Below are positions 6,832 to 14,209 of a stretch of DNA of 14,728 bases, in pieces (position 1 is the stretch's first letter; each line of letters starts with the position of its first letter). The notes beneath the pieces were generated by a model. That model had not been told where the DNA came from, searched no databases, and saw nothing but the letters and a program-made list of their open reading frames with translations. The stretch lies in the NCBI GenBank assembly GCA_016866585.1, contig VGMB01000009.1, positions 1 through 14,728 on the forward strand, given 5' to 3'. The position numbers were made by a program, and so were the translations under genes. The stretch is from Chlamydiota bacterium (lineage in GTDB: Bacteria > Chlamydiota > Chlamydiia > Chlamydiales > Rhabdochlamydiaceae).

Positions 6832-8079
6832 TTATTTTTCATCTTTTGTGATGTAAATTTTGTTGTCTTTCACAGTAGCTTGTAAGGATAATTTCTCTTC
6901 ATTGGTTGAGAAAATTTTGAAGCGGCTCATATAACTTCTGAAGCGATTTCTTAAATATTCTTCACGAAGAGAGGGCTTCATGATTCTAAGATCTTCATCA
7001 GAAGAATCAGAAACTAGCCTGTAAACATAAGCATCTTCAAGCGTTTTTGGATTCACAAATTGGACATACCAGCTTAGTTCTGTTTTTTGTCTGTCAGGTG
7101 ATGCTATGACTACAATTTGTAAGTTCTCTTTGACAACCTCCGTAAAAAGTCTATCAACTCCTTTAGCGTAAAGAGTGGTGTTCATAATGTTAACACCATT
7201 TACATTCTTAATAAGTTCGTTAGGAGCTATATCAAGAGTCTTCGGATTAAGTGAGTTTAACGTTTCAGGGGGATAGAATGTAGAAACAACGATGGGTGTG
7301 TTCAGCGATAGTAAGTTACATCGAATAAAATCTATTCTTAGAGACTTAGCTTGAGGGTCATCGATTTCTATAGGGGAATCTGACAGAAGAGGAATGTTGA
7401 TCTGCTTCCATTGATCTGGTACGAAATAACTAACAATTTCATTTTGATCGCTATTTTGAGTTGCTGCGATCGCATCTAGTTGTCCTTTTGATATGTCGTT
7501 TAGGTTGAAAGTAAGCCGCTGTTCTTTTAGAGAAAGCCTTTTGATAACTTCTTCAGGTCCGCTTGCTGTTATGTAGAGCCTGTATGGCCATATATCCAGG
7601 AGCTGATATCCCCTAGGTGATTCTCCAATAGGATGGGTTATTACCACAGGGATCTTTTCAGTGACTAGCTTAGTGAGGCGCACGATAAAACTGGGATGAT
7701 ATACTCTGTTTATCCCTTTTGTGATGTCGATCTCTGGGTTAAGAGATAATAGGTTCTTTTTTGATATGGTCGCTATCCATTCATCAGGCTTTGCCGATGC
7801 ATCTATAACTATTTCAACATCATTGGAGTTTAGTTCTTCTAATAGAGAAGTATTTCCAACTATCGACAGGGTAAGTCTTTTATTCATTCTGCCGGAAGGT
7901 TGCATTCCTTCAACTGTTTTACCTGTGGGTACGTTAATGATCCTAACAGGAACGTTGGCAATAGTTTTTGTGGATGTTAGAGAGTGATTTACAACAAGCC
8001 ATATCACAACAGCAAGTGCAAGAGATATTGCCTTTCTTTGCCAGTTACTTAGAAATAAAGAGTGTAAAAGGGTCTTCAT
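6832..8079 (-). CDS. cdaR: YbbR/CdaR-domain protein, regulator of the diadenylate cyclase
   Basis: Membrane-anchored partner of CdaA; in Firmicutes CdaR binds the cyclase and modulates c-di-AMP production. Here 415 residues: one transmembrane helix near the N-terminus (about 15-31, SLALAVVIWLVVN) and then a long extracytoplasmic part made of YbbR-like beta repeats. One of these is recognisable around PVVITHPIGESPRGY and TASGPEEVIKRLSL, the usual VP-V...GY...SGP pattern. The cyclase stop and this ATG overlap as ATGA at 8079, a typical coupled start. An ATG four codons earlier (8091) abuts its AAAGGA and is less likely. The protein ends just before the glycosyltransferase. Function is inferred from domain and gene order; the repeats are divergent and I cannot fix their number. 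Confidence 0.85.
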   Translation of the reverse strand: MKTLLHSLFLSNWQRKAISLALAVVIWLVVNHSLTSTKTIANVPVRIINVPTGKTVEGMQPSGRMNKRLTLSIVGNTSLLEELNSNDVEIVIDASAKPDEWIATISKKNLLSLNPEIDITKGINRVYHPSFIVRLTKLVTEKIPVVITHPIGESPRGYQLLDIWPYRLYITASGPEEVIKRLSLKEQRLTFNLNDISKGQLDAIAATQNSDQNEIVSYFVPDQWKQINIPLLSDSPIEIDDPQAKSLRIDFIRCNLLSLNTPIVVSTFYPPETLNSLNPKTLDIAPNELIKNVNGVNIMNTTLYAKGVDRLFTEVVKENLQIVVIASPDRQKTELSWYVQFVNPKTLEDAYVYRLVSDSSDEDLRIMKPSLREEYLRNRFRSYMSRFKIFSTNEEKLSLQATVKDNKIYITKDEK

Positions 8080-8873
8080 TGCTTCAACCATTCCTTTAGA
8101 TTAAAATGGCTTTTAAAATCTTTAGAAGGAGTTGGTGTGAATATGCTTCTGACAACACCTCTGAATTTGTCGAGTTTGATTCCACGTGTGATTACCCCTT
8201 CTCTTGCGATTGAAACTTTGCCTGTTTCTTCAGATATCACAATAACAAGTGCATCGGTGCTTTGCGATATGCCAAGTCCCGCCCTGTGACGAGTTCCCAT
8301 AGAGCGCGCCAGTTGAGAGCTGTCTTCAGCTAAAGGTAATATCACGGCAGCAGCTATAATTTTTTTGTCCCTGACTATGACGGCTCCATCGTGAAGAGGT
8401 GTGGAGGTTGCAAATATAGACTCTAACAATTCTGAAGAAAAGTCCGCATCAAGCCTTACAGCTTTATTGGCATACTCATCCAAGATATCTTCATTTTCTA
8501 GAACTATTAAAGCACCAACTCTTTTTTCTGATAGCCTGTATACAGAAGTAGATAGTTGGTCTAAGAATTTATCAAATTCAGTGACTTCTTTAAATCTTTT
8601 TCCTTTCAAACTCAGTTTAGACAAGGCTACCCTTAGCTCCGGTTGGAAGATAATTAAAATAGCAATTACAGCCGCATTCGATACTAGCAGCATGATTGTA
8701 TGAAGTATCGGTAGGTTTAGCCAGGATGTTGCTCCAAAAATGAGTAAAAATGCCATAAGTCCAAGAACAAGATCCATGGATCTTGTATTCCAAAAAAAGG
8801 CTAGAAAGTAATTGATCATAACGGCAATTACTACAATTTCTATAAGTGGTGTAATAGACTGAATAAAGGTCAT
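8076..8873 (-). CDS. cdaA: CdaA/DacA, membrane diadenylate cyclase
   Basis: Makes cyclic di-AMP from two ATP. The 265 residues have the CdaA layout: three N-terminal membrane helices (about 8-27, 33-50, 55-77), a short linker (QPELRVALSKLS) and the DAC domain (about 100-235). Both catalytic signatures are present: the DGA motif in LHDGAVI (160-166) and the RHR motif in GTRHRAGLGIS (193-203). The chlamydial homologue (CT012, DacA) has been shown to make c-di-AMP, which triggers host STING signalling, so activity here is likely. It is the first gene of a minus-strand run with cdaR and the WaaG-like transferase. No clear ribosome binding site precedes the ATG at 8873. The leader carries a palindrome at 8896-8905. 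Confidence 0.95.
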   Translation of the reverse strand: MTFIQSITPLIEIVVIAVMINYFLAFFWNTRSMDLVLGLMAFLLIFGATSWLNLPILHTIMLLVSNAAVIAILIIFQPELRVALSKLSLKGKRFKEVTEFDKFLDQLSTSVYRLSEKRVGALIVLENEDILDEYANKAVRLDADFSSELLESIFATSTPLHDGAVIVRDKKIIAAAVILPLAEDSSQLARSMGTRHRAGLGISQSTDALVIVISEETGKVSIAREGVITRGIKLDKFRGVVRSIFTPTPSKDFKSHFNLKEWLKQ

Positions 8874-9133
8874 TTTTTTATCAAAGGCTTAAAGTTGTGT
8901 ACACACATGTGGTCTTTTTTATTTTTAGCTGAGGCCTATTCTGAGAAAATAAATAAAAAAGTCAAAAAGTTTTTTTCAAAGATTGTTTTATTTTCTGCTC
9001 AAAAAAAACATATTTTTATTTCTTTTTATACGATTTAATTTGTTTTTTTTTAAAACAATTAATGGTATTTCGTTTTTATTGCAATAAATGTAAAATAATA
9101 TCAGGGCTTTTTATTGTTTAAGAGGAATTAAAA
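8874..9133. other. Very AT-rich divergent region between cdaA and the 436-residue orphan
   Basis: About 260 bases without a gene, dominated by A and T runs from 8930 to 9100. Besides the palindrome near cdaA it holds an imperfect inverted repeat AATTTGTTTT (9037-9046) / AAAACAATT (9052-9060) and a -10-like TAAAAT at 9091-9096 that could serve the rightward gene, although no good -35 lies 16-18 bases before it. Confidence 0.5.
8896..8910. promoter_or_regulatory. Palindrome in the cdaA leader
   Basis: TGTGTACACA (8896-8905) is a perfect 10-base palindrome and runs directly into ACATGT (8905-8910), a 6-base palindrome. They lie 22-37 bases upstream of the cdaA ATG. Such symmetry suits a dimeric repressor site or a small RNA hairpin, but no regulator is indicated and chance is possible. 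Confidence 0.25.
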
Positions 9134-10444
9134 ATGTTTGGGGGTAGTTTAAAAAAAGTACATGACGAACGTAGTCTGCTATATTCTAAGATTGGAAAAA
9201 ATATCGAAAGTACATCTTACACAGCTGATGTAAAAAATGCTTTATATGGTATGGCTGTGAAACTGTATCAGGTTATTTTTAGAGTTTCTGACGATGAGCT
9301 TTTTACGAAATATTCAGAAAATTTTTTCTCCTTTAATGATAGAGCTTCAAATGAATTTGATGTCAAAAAGCCACGGTATAGTAAAGATCGTTGTGTAGAT
9401 ATAGCAAAGAACAAATTTGAAAAAATTGCGCGTCAAGCTACGTATAATCACTATGCCTCCCAAATTCAAAATGGTGTTTTACAAAAAGATGGTGTTAAAA
9501 ATTTATTTGGGTTTAAGAGTTTAAATTTTGAAGAAGAATTTAAAAAAGTTCCTTTAGCAAAGATCAAAGAAGTATTGAATGCGGATAACACTATTCCTAT
9601 TGAAGGTCATCTAAGTCAGGAAAGTTGTGCTGAGACAAAGCTTACCTACTTGATAGACTGTAATACAGAATTGTCTCAAGGGCTTTCAAAAATCAGACAT
9701 GGATTATATCAAATGATCCGCAAAGATGCGACTAAGGGCGCTCAGCTTATCATGGAAAATTATGATCAGGCAATTTCTATTCCTAAAAAAGACAAATGGA
9801 AGGTGTTTGCTTGCGCTAGAATCCATGATGTCTGTAAGGAGAAATTACCTCGATTTTTACATGGTAAATTAGAAGAATTAACATCAGGTCTTCCAACAGA
9901 TTTACAGGAAAAGGTTGCGGTAAAGAATACAAGCGAAGCAATACTGTCAGAAATTGTGGAATCCCGGATCGAATCTATAAGGAAGAAAGTGTTTTCTGAG
10001 ATGGATATTTCTATATCTGCAATACACTCAAAAGCAGGTGAGGTGGCTGATGATTTAGTCTCGTCTGCTGTTGTAAATGAAACAGGAAAATACACTGATT
10101 TTTATCTTCCAGATAGTCAATACTTCGCTGACAAGAAATTGGAAAAGATTTACGTAAGCGATGAAAACGTAAGCGATGAAAATATTCAGCTTTTTAATTT
10201 GAAAAAGGATTCTCCAGACGGACCTTATTATTATCTTGACGAAACAGGTGTGGGTTCTGTGAGTCAACTTGCTACTAATGATGTGACACAAGTGCGAATT
10301 GTTTCTGATGTTTTTGAAAAATATCGATCTAACATTAGTGAAGAGGAGTTTTATACTTGTTTTAAAAATTGGGATAGGATTTCTTTAAACCCTTATGAAT
10401 TGGAAAAATTTATTTGTATAAAAATTAACGTGAAAGAGAAATGA
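9134..10444 (+). CDS. Hypothetical 436-residue protein, unknown family
   Basis: I do not recognise this protein. The gene looks real: a strong AGAGGA ribosome binding site (9121-9126) 7 bases before the ATG, an uninterrupted frame and a hairpin at its end. The protein appears soluble, charged and largely helical, with no signal peptide and no membrane segment. Lysine- and glutamate-rich stretches alternate with short hydrophobic ones. Near residues 341-350 the pentapeptide VSDEN occurs twice in tandem, coded by two 15-base copies. The C-terminal third is more acidic and tyrosine-rich (PDGPYYYLDE at about 362-371). It stands alone between the c-di-AMP operon and cydAB, a point where Chlamydia has no gene as far as I recall. 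A lineage-specific secreted effector is a fair guess from context, not shown by the sequence. Confidence 0.75.
   Translation: MFGGSLKKVHDERSLLYSKIGKNIESTSYTADVKNALYGMAVKLYQVIFRVSDDELFTKYSENFFSFNDRASNEFDVKKPRYSKDRCVDIAKNKFEKIARQATYNHYASQIQNGVLQKDGVKNLFGFKSLNFEEEFKKVPLAKIKEVLNADNTIPIEGHLSQESCAETKLTYLIDCNTELSQGLSKIRHGLYQMIRKDATKGAQLIMENYDQAISIPKKDKWKVFACARIHDVCKEKLPRFLHGKLEELTSGLPTDLQEKVAVKNTSEAILSEIVESRIESIRKKVFSEMDISISAIHSKAGEVADDLVSSAVVNETGKYTDFYLPDSQYFADKKLEKIYVSDENVSDENIQLFNLKKDSPDGPYYYLDETGVGSVSQLATNDVTQVRIVSDVFEKYRSNISEEEFYTCFKNWDRISLNPYELEKFICIKINVKEK
10154..10183 (+). repeat. Tandem 15-base repeat inside the 436-residue gene
   Basis: GTAAGCGATGAAAAC (10154-10168) is followed at once by GTAAGCGATGAAAAT (10169-10183), identical in 14 of 15 bases and in frame, giving VSDEN-VSDEN. 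The near identity suggests a recent slippage duplication or a copy-number-variable acidic linker. Confidence 0.9.
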
Positions 10445-10470
10445 AAACTTATTGTTTTTTCTTCTCTTTC
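10432..10470 (+). terminator. Hairpin spanning the stop codon of the 436-residue gene
   Basis: GAAAGAGAA (10432-10440) pairs with TTCTCTTTC (10462-10470), and inside it GAAAAC (10443-10448) pairs with the GTTTTTTC tract (10454-10461) apart from two extra T, around a TTATT loop. The TGA stop (10442-10444) lies in the left arm. The bases after it (TTCTATT) are only partly T-rich, so an intrinsic terminator is likely but not typical. Confidence 0.5.
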
Positions 10471-10499
10471 TTCTATTAAAAAAAACATTTATGTAGCAT

Positions 10500-10529
10500 G
10501 AGCCTTATTTGGAATTTAAATGAAGGCTC
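10500..10529 (+). promoter_or_regulatory. Hairpin in the cydA leader enclosing the ribosome binding site
   Basis: GAGCCTT (10500-10506) pairs exactly with AAGGCTC (10523-10529), extended by ATTT (10507-10510) with AAAT (10518-10521) across one bulged G, around a 7-base loop. The only ribosome-binding-like sequence for cydA, GAAGG (10522-10526, 9 bases before the ATG), lies in the right arm. Folding would hide it, which suggests control of cydAB translation. Confidence 0.4.
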
Positions 10530-10535
10530 GTCTAT

Positions 10536-11912
10536 ATGGATGTTGTTCTACTGTCTAGGATACAGTTTGCTCTAACGAGCATGTTTCACTATATATACCC
10601 TCCGTTGAGTATAGGCCTTGGGCTTATGCTTGCAATCTTCGAGGGAGTTTACTTAAAAACAGGAAATAATCAATACAAGATTATAGCAAAATTTTGGACA
10701 AAAGTTTTTGGATTAACTTTTGCTCTTGGTGTTGCTACTGGTCTTGTTCAGATTTTTGGATTTGGTACTAATTGGGCTAGGTACTCTCGGTTTACTGGGG
10801 ATGTATTTGGTAGTGCTTTAGGTGCTGAAGGGGTTTTTGCTTTTTTTCTAGAAGCAGGCTTTTTAGGCATTATGATGTTTGGTTGGGAGAGGGTCAGTAA
10901 AAAGGTTCACTATTTATCTACTGTGTTAGTATGTTTAGGTGCTCATTTTAGTGCTATTTGGATCGTTGTCGCCAATTCTTGGATGCAGACGCCCACTGGT
11001 TATAAAATTGTTTCAGATGGTGTGGAAACCAAGGCCGTAGTGACTGATTTTTGGCAGATGGTGTTCAACCCTTCAGCTGTTGATAGATTAGTTCATGTTA
11101 TTTTAGGTTGCTGGCTCTGCGGTATTTTTTTAGTTTTAAGTGTTAGTGCTTACTATATGCTAAAAAAGAAGTACCTTGCCTTTGCTAGAATTTGTATGAA
11201 AATTGGTTTGGTTAGCGCGGCCGTAGTTCTTGTCTTACAGTTAATATCTGCAGATAGTACAGCAGAAGGGGTCGCTGAGAATCAGCCACCAAAGCTTGCA
11301 GCTATGGAAGGTGTTTTTAAGACTGAGCCATATACACCTCTTTATCTTTTTGGTTGGGTAGATAGCAAAGAAGGGACTGTCCACGGTGTAAAGATACCAG
11401 GGCTTCTTAGTTTTTTGACCTATCATGATTTTGAAAAACCAGTCCCTGGTCTTGATTCAATTCCGGTCGATGAGCGTCCCAATGTACAATTGGTGTTTCA
11501 ATCTTACCACGCTATGATTGCCATGTGGGGGCTTATGGTAATGGCAACAGCTTACGGTTTGTTTTTATACTTAAAAAAAAGACTTGAAAAGTCGAAATTG
11601 GCTTTAAGCTTTTTGATGGTCTCTATAGCATTTCCTATGATAGCGAATCAGGTAGGATGGGTTACGGCTGAAGCTGGAAGACAACCATGGATCGTTTGGA
11701 AGCTTCTCAAAACAACTGAGGGTGTATCAAAAAATTTAGTTCCTGGTCAAGTAGCGTATTCTATCTTAATGTTTGTTATTATCTATGTGTTGTTGTTCTT
11801 TCTTTTTATATATTTACTAGATCGCAAGATCAAAGATGGTCCTACTCATGAAATAGAGTCTGACCAGGCCACTGTTTATTCTAACCCGTTCGCAGAATCT
11901 GCAAAGGATTAA
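10536..11912 (+). CDS. cydA: Cytochrome bd-type ubiquinol oxidase subunit I
   Basis: Heme-bearing subunit of the terminal oxidase that reduces O2 to water in the inner membrane with high affinity. Seen directly: axial heme ligand H18 (MFHYIYPPLS), E98 and E106 (GAEGVFAFFLEAGFLG), H187 in DRLVHVIL, the quinol-site K253 and E258 (PPKLAAME), the methionine ligand in SYHAMIAMWGL (M327 by alignment), and GWVTAEAGRQPW (374-385). About nine membrane helices are expected. At 458 residues it is shorter than E. coli CydA (522) because the Q-loop (about 245-315) is short, so it belongs to the short-Q-loop class. The start follows a leader hairpin that contains the GAAGG site. cydB follows after 6 bases. 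Chlamydia has the same gene pair beside cdaA. Confidence 0.96.
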   Translation: MDVVLLSRIQFALTSMFHYIYPPLSIGLGLMLAIFEGVYLKTGNNQYKIIAKFWTKVFGLTFALGVATGLVQIFGFGTNWARYSRFTGDVFGSALGAEGVFAFFLEAGFLGIMMFGWERVSKKVHYLSTVLVCLGAHFSAIWIVVANSWMQTPTGYKIVSDGVETKAVVTDFWQMVFNPSAVDRLVHVILGCWLCGIFLVLSVSAYYMLKKKYLAFARICMKIGLVSAAVVLVLQLISADSTAEGVAENQPPKLAAMEGVFKTEPYTPLYLFGWVDSKEGTVHGVKIPGLLSFLTYHDFEKPVPGLDSIPVDERPNVQLVFQSYHAMIAMWGLMVMATAYGLFLYLKKRLEKSKLALSFLMVSIAFPMIANQVGWVTAEAGRQPWIVWKLLKTTEGVSKNLVPGQVAYSILMFVIIYVLLFFLFIYLLDRKIKDGPTHEIESDQATVYSNPFAESAKD

Positions 11913-11918
11913 AAGAGT

Positions 11919-12944
11919 ATGGATGATTATTTATTAACGTTGCTTTGGTATGGCGTTTTGGGTGTGAGTGTCATAGCATACACCTTGCTTGATGGCTTTG
12001 ATCTAGGCGTTGGTATTTTACATTTTTTCACAAAAAAAGATGAAGATCGTAGGATCTTTTTAAATGCGATCGGTCCTGTGTGGGACGGTAATGAAGTGTG
12101 GCTTGTGATCATAGGCGGAGCTTTGCTTGCGGGTTTTCCCCCTGTTTATGCAGCTCTTTGTTCCGGTTTTTATGATCTAGTTATGGTTCTTTTGCTTGCA
12201 CTTATATTCAGGGCTGTGGCTATTGAGTTTCGCAGTAAGGAAGCGAGTATGAAGTGGAGGTTTACATGGGATTTTGTATTCTCTCTTGCAAGTCTTATCA
12301 TTGCATTTGGTGTAGGTCTTGTACTTGGAAACTTGGTCGTAGGGCTTCCTGTAAACGAGCATAAAGAGTTTAGTGCAAACTTATTTCACTTTTTTAGGCC
12401 CTATCCTATTTTAGTTGGTATTAGCAGTGTTGCGCTTCTCATGATGCATGGCAGCATATATCTTGTTATGAAGACGGAAGGAAAGCTTCATGATAAATTA
12501 AGGTTATGGGCCAATAAGTGCATGATCTTTTTCGCTATCATGTATTTTACTTTAACTATTGTTACTTTGATCCATCTACCTTTCATGGCTGAAAGATTCA
12601 GACAGATGCCGTGGCTTATTGTAGTGGCAATTTTAGGTATGTTTGCGTTTGCTAATATTCCAAGAGAGTTCTCCAGAGGAAACGATGGTTGGGCATTTAT
12701 CTCATCATGTGGGGTGATTGGTACTTTGATCCTATTATTTGGTCTAGGTACATTTCCTTACCTTGTGATTTCTTCGATAGATCCAAAGTATAGCTTGACG
12801 ATTTTCAACTCTTGCTCGTCTAGACTTACTTTGTCTGTTCTTCTTATCATAGTCACTATAGGATTACCTTTAGTTCTGGCCTATGGCTTCTGGGTGTATC
12901 GTATATTTAGAGGTAAAGTAAAGATAGGTCCTACAAGTTACTAA
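11919..12944 (+). CDS. cydB: Cytochrome bd-type ubiquinol oxidase subunit II
   Basis: Second membrane subunit of the bd oxidase, needed for assembly of the heme subunit. The 341 residues show the family marks TLLDGFDLGVGIL (22-34) and NAIGPVWDGNEVWL (49-62), followed by repeated hydrophobic helices (about eight or nine in all) and a charged C-terminal tail. The length is slightly below E. coli CydB (379). The ATG lies 6 bases after the cydA stop with only AAGAG just before it, so translation is probably coupled. No small cydX-like gene follows: the frame ends inside the 3' end of the convergent exonuclease gene, overlapping it by 14 bases, with a GC-rich stem 13 bases further on. Confidence 0.95.
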   Translation: MDDYLLTLLWYGVLGVSVIAYTLLDGFDLGVGILHFFTKKDEDRRIFLNAIGPVWDGNEVWLVIIGGALLAGFPPVYAALCSGFYDLVMVLLLALIFRAVAIEFRSKEASMKWRFTWDFVFSLASLIIAFGVGLVLGNLVVGLPVNEHKEFSANLFHFFRPYPILVGISSVALLMMHGSIYLVMKTEGKLHDKLRLWANKCMIFFAIMYFTLTIVTLIHLPFMAERFRQMPWLIVVAILGMFAFANIPREFSRGNDGWAFISSCGVIGTLILLFGLGTFPYLVISSIDPKYSLTIFNSCSSRLTLSVLLIIVTIGLPLVLAYGFWVYRIFRGKVKIGPTSY

Positions 12945-13533
12945 GGACTTTCTTAGGGAAGCCGACAACGGCTTCATAGCATACAATCAGATGATTGACC
13001 CCATTCATTGCGCGATGGGGTTTTTCTTCCCCAGGCAGCTCATACGCAACAGCAATTTTATCTTTAGAAAAACCAGTTTGCCATGGTAGTAGGCCGGTTT
13101 CAATTTTTGCTTTTTGCATGCTTTCAGCCCAAAACATGGAAGCTAGATCTAGCCAGTGGTAAGGCCACAAAAGCTTTTCCTGCACGTCAGGATCTACGAT
13201 TTGAGCAAAAAATGCCCTGTCGAACGATGGGTTTTGGCATATGAAAACGGCTTGACCTCTTTGAATTTTGTTTCTCAAGAATATTTGCTGTATCTCTTGC
13301 GCTGCTGTCTCACTTTTTTTCCCATAGCTGACCTCTTCCCAAGTAAAACCATTGATCTGCAGGCTATCTAGATCACTAAATTGCCAGTCGTCAAATGTCT
13401 GAAAAACGATAGACTCATATCGATCTTTTTCTTCGCCTGTTTCCATATCTAAGATTCTGAAGGCGATTTCAATAAGTTTATGTTTCTTGTAGTTCAGTCC
13501 GTTAGCTTCTGTGTCTAAAAAAATACCAAGCAC
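12931..13533 (-). CDS. DnaQ-like 3'-5' exonuclease (DEDDh fold), atypical ExoIII motif
   Basis: A 200-residue protein of the RNase T/DnaQ exonuclease superfamily, probably acting on DNA or RNA 3' ends. ExoI motif FLDTEANGL supplies D7 and E9, ExoII motif NPSFDRAFF supplies D105, and HRAMNGVNH supplies H173. The usual aspartate five residues after that histidine (H-x4-D) is glycine (G178), so one of the four metal ligands is absent or supplied elsewhere; the translation was rechecked on the minus strand. Start: GTG at 13533 with AAGGA (13545-13541) 7 bases upstream; the fold begins directly with the ExoI strand, so no earlier start is needed. It overlaps the cydB end by 14 bases, convergently. 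It is not a full polymerase epsilon subunit. Which substrate it takes, and whether it is active, is open. Confidence 0.85.
   Translation of the reverse strand: MLGIFLDTEANGLNYKKHKLIEIAFRILDMETGEEKDRYESIVFQTFDDWQFSDLDSLQINGFTWEEVSYGKKSETAAQEIQQIFLRNKIQRGQAVFICQNPSFDRAFFAQIVDPDVQEKLLWPYHWLDLASMFWAESMQKAKIETGLLPWQTGFSKDKIAVAYELPGEEKPHRAMNGVNHLIVCYEAVVGFPKKVLSNL
12958..12975 (+). terminator. GC-rich stem-loop just after cydB, inside the opposite gene
   Basis: GAAGCCG (12958-12964), loop ACAA, CGGCTTC (12969-12975): a perfect 7-bp GC-rich stem 13 bases after the cydB stop, the tightest hairpin I see in the window. No T-tract follows, so it may protect or pause the cydAB message rather than end it. 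It also codes EAVVGF on the other strand, which may explain it by chance. Confidence 0.35.
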
Positions 13534-13660
13534 GAGAGGGTCCTTATTTATATTTCATCAATTAAAGGAACCTAACAAGATTGTCTGGTTTTTTCAATAA
13601 ATTTTTGTGTTCATGATACGTATTTTATGTTATGTGTGGCTAAAACTTGTGAGGTTATTT

Positions 13661-14125
13661 ATGGAAATTCAAATTGGACTGTCGGATCAAAGCAGAAGTA
13701 GAATAGCAGAAGGCCTGCAGACCTTACTTGCAGATACTTATGCAACATATCTCAAAACTCAAAATTTTCATTGGAATGTTATGGGGCCTGAGTTTTTCTC
13801 TCTCCATCTTCTTTTTGAAAAACAATATGAAGAGCTTGCAGAAAATATAGATGAACTTGCTGAAAGAATCCGGGCACTGGGTCTTTATGTTGAGGCCTCA
13901 TTTTCTGTTTTTAAAGAAAAGACTGCTGTAAAGGAAGAATCTAAAGTTCTCTCAGGAAGAGAAATGGTTCAAGAGTTGGTAAAGGCTCATGAAATTGTTA
14001 TTAGAAGCGCTCGTAACCTTGCTCAAATCGTTGAATCTGAGAACGATGCTGCAACTCAAGATTTTCTTGGTAAAACTATGAACATGCATGAAAAACAATC
14101 TTGGATGTTAAGAAGTCAAGTTTAG
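13661..14125 (+). CDS. dps: Dps/ferritin-like iron-storage and protection protein
   Basis: Dodecameric mini-ferritin that oxidises Fe(II) with peroxide and stores iron, limiting oxidative damage. The 154 residues carry the intersubunit ferroxidase ligands at exactly the family spacing: H37 (NFHWNV), H49 (SLHLLF), D64 and E68 (ENIDELAER). The four-helix bundle spans nearly the whole chain. There is no lysine-rich N- or C-terminal tail, so direct DNA binding is doubtful. I start at the ATG at 13661 because GAGG (13651-13654) lies 6 bases upstream and the protein then begins as Dps proteins do; an in-frame ATG at 13607 would add 18 hydrophobic residues without a ribosome binding site. It diverges from the exonuclease gene, and an ATACGTAT palindrome at 13616-13623 lies in the leader. 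Confidence 0.93.
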   Translation: MEIQIGLSDQSRSRIAEGLQTLLADTYATYLKTQNFHWNVMGPEFFSLHLLFEKQYEELAENIDELAERIRALGLYVEASFSVFKEKTAVKEESKVLSGREMVQELVKAHEIVIRSARNLAQIVESENDAATQDFLGKTMNMHEKQSWMLRSQV

Positions 14126-14209
14126 TTTTTAATTTAAGGGTGAAAAAGGTTTGTTAGTGCATCTAAAGCAAAGAGTATGGTATGCTATTTTCTTTGTTTA
14201 AGGTTTTAC

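Noticed and set aside
8401..8703. Plus-strand 100-codon frame
   Set aside because: Antisense to the catalytic part of cdaA; composition is that of a shadow frame.
9766..10291. Two minus-strand frames inside the 436-residue gene
   Set aside because: The plus frame is longer, has a strong ribosome binding site and ends in a hairpin; the minus frames have neither.
13156..13371. Plus-strand 71-codon frame
   Set aside because: Antisense to the exonuclease gene, whose ExoI and ExoII motifs fix the coding strand.
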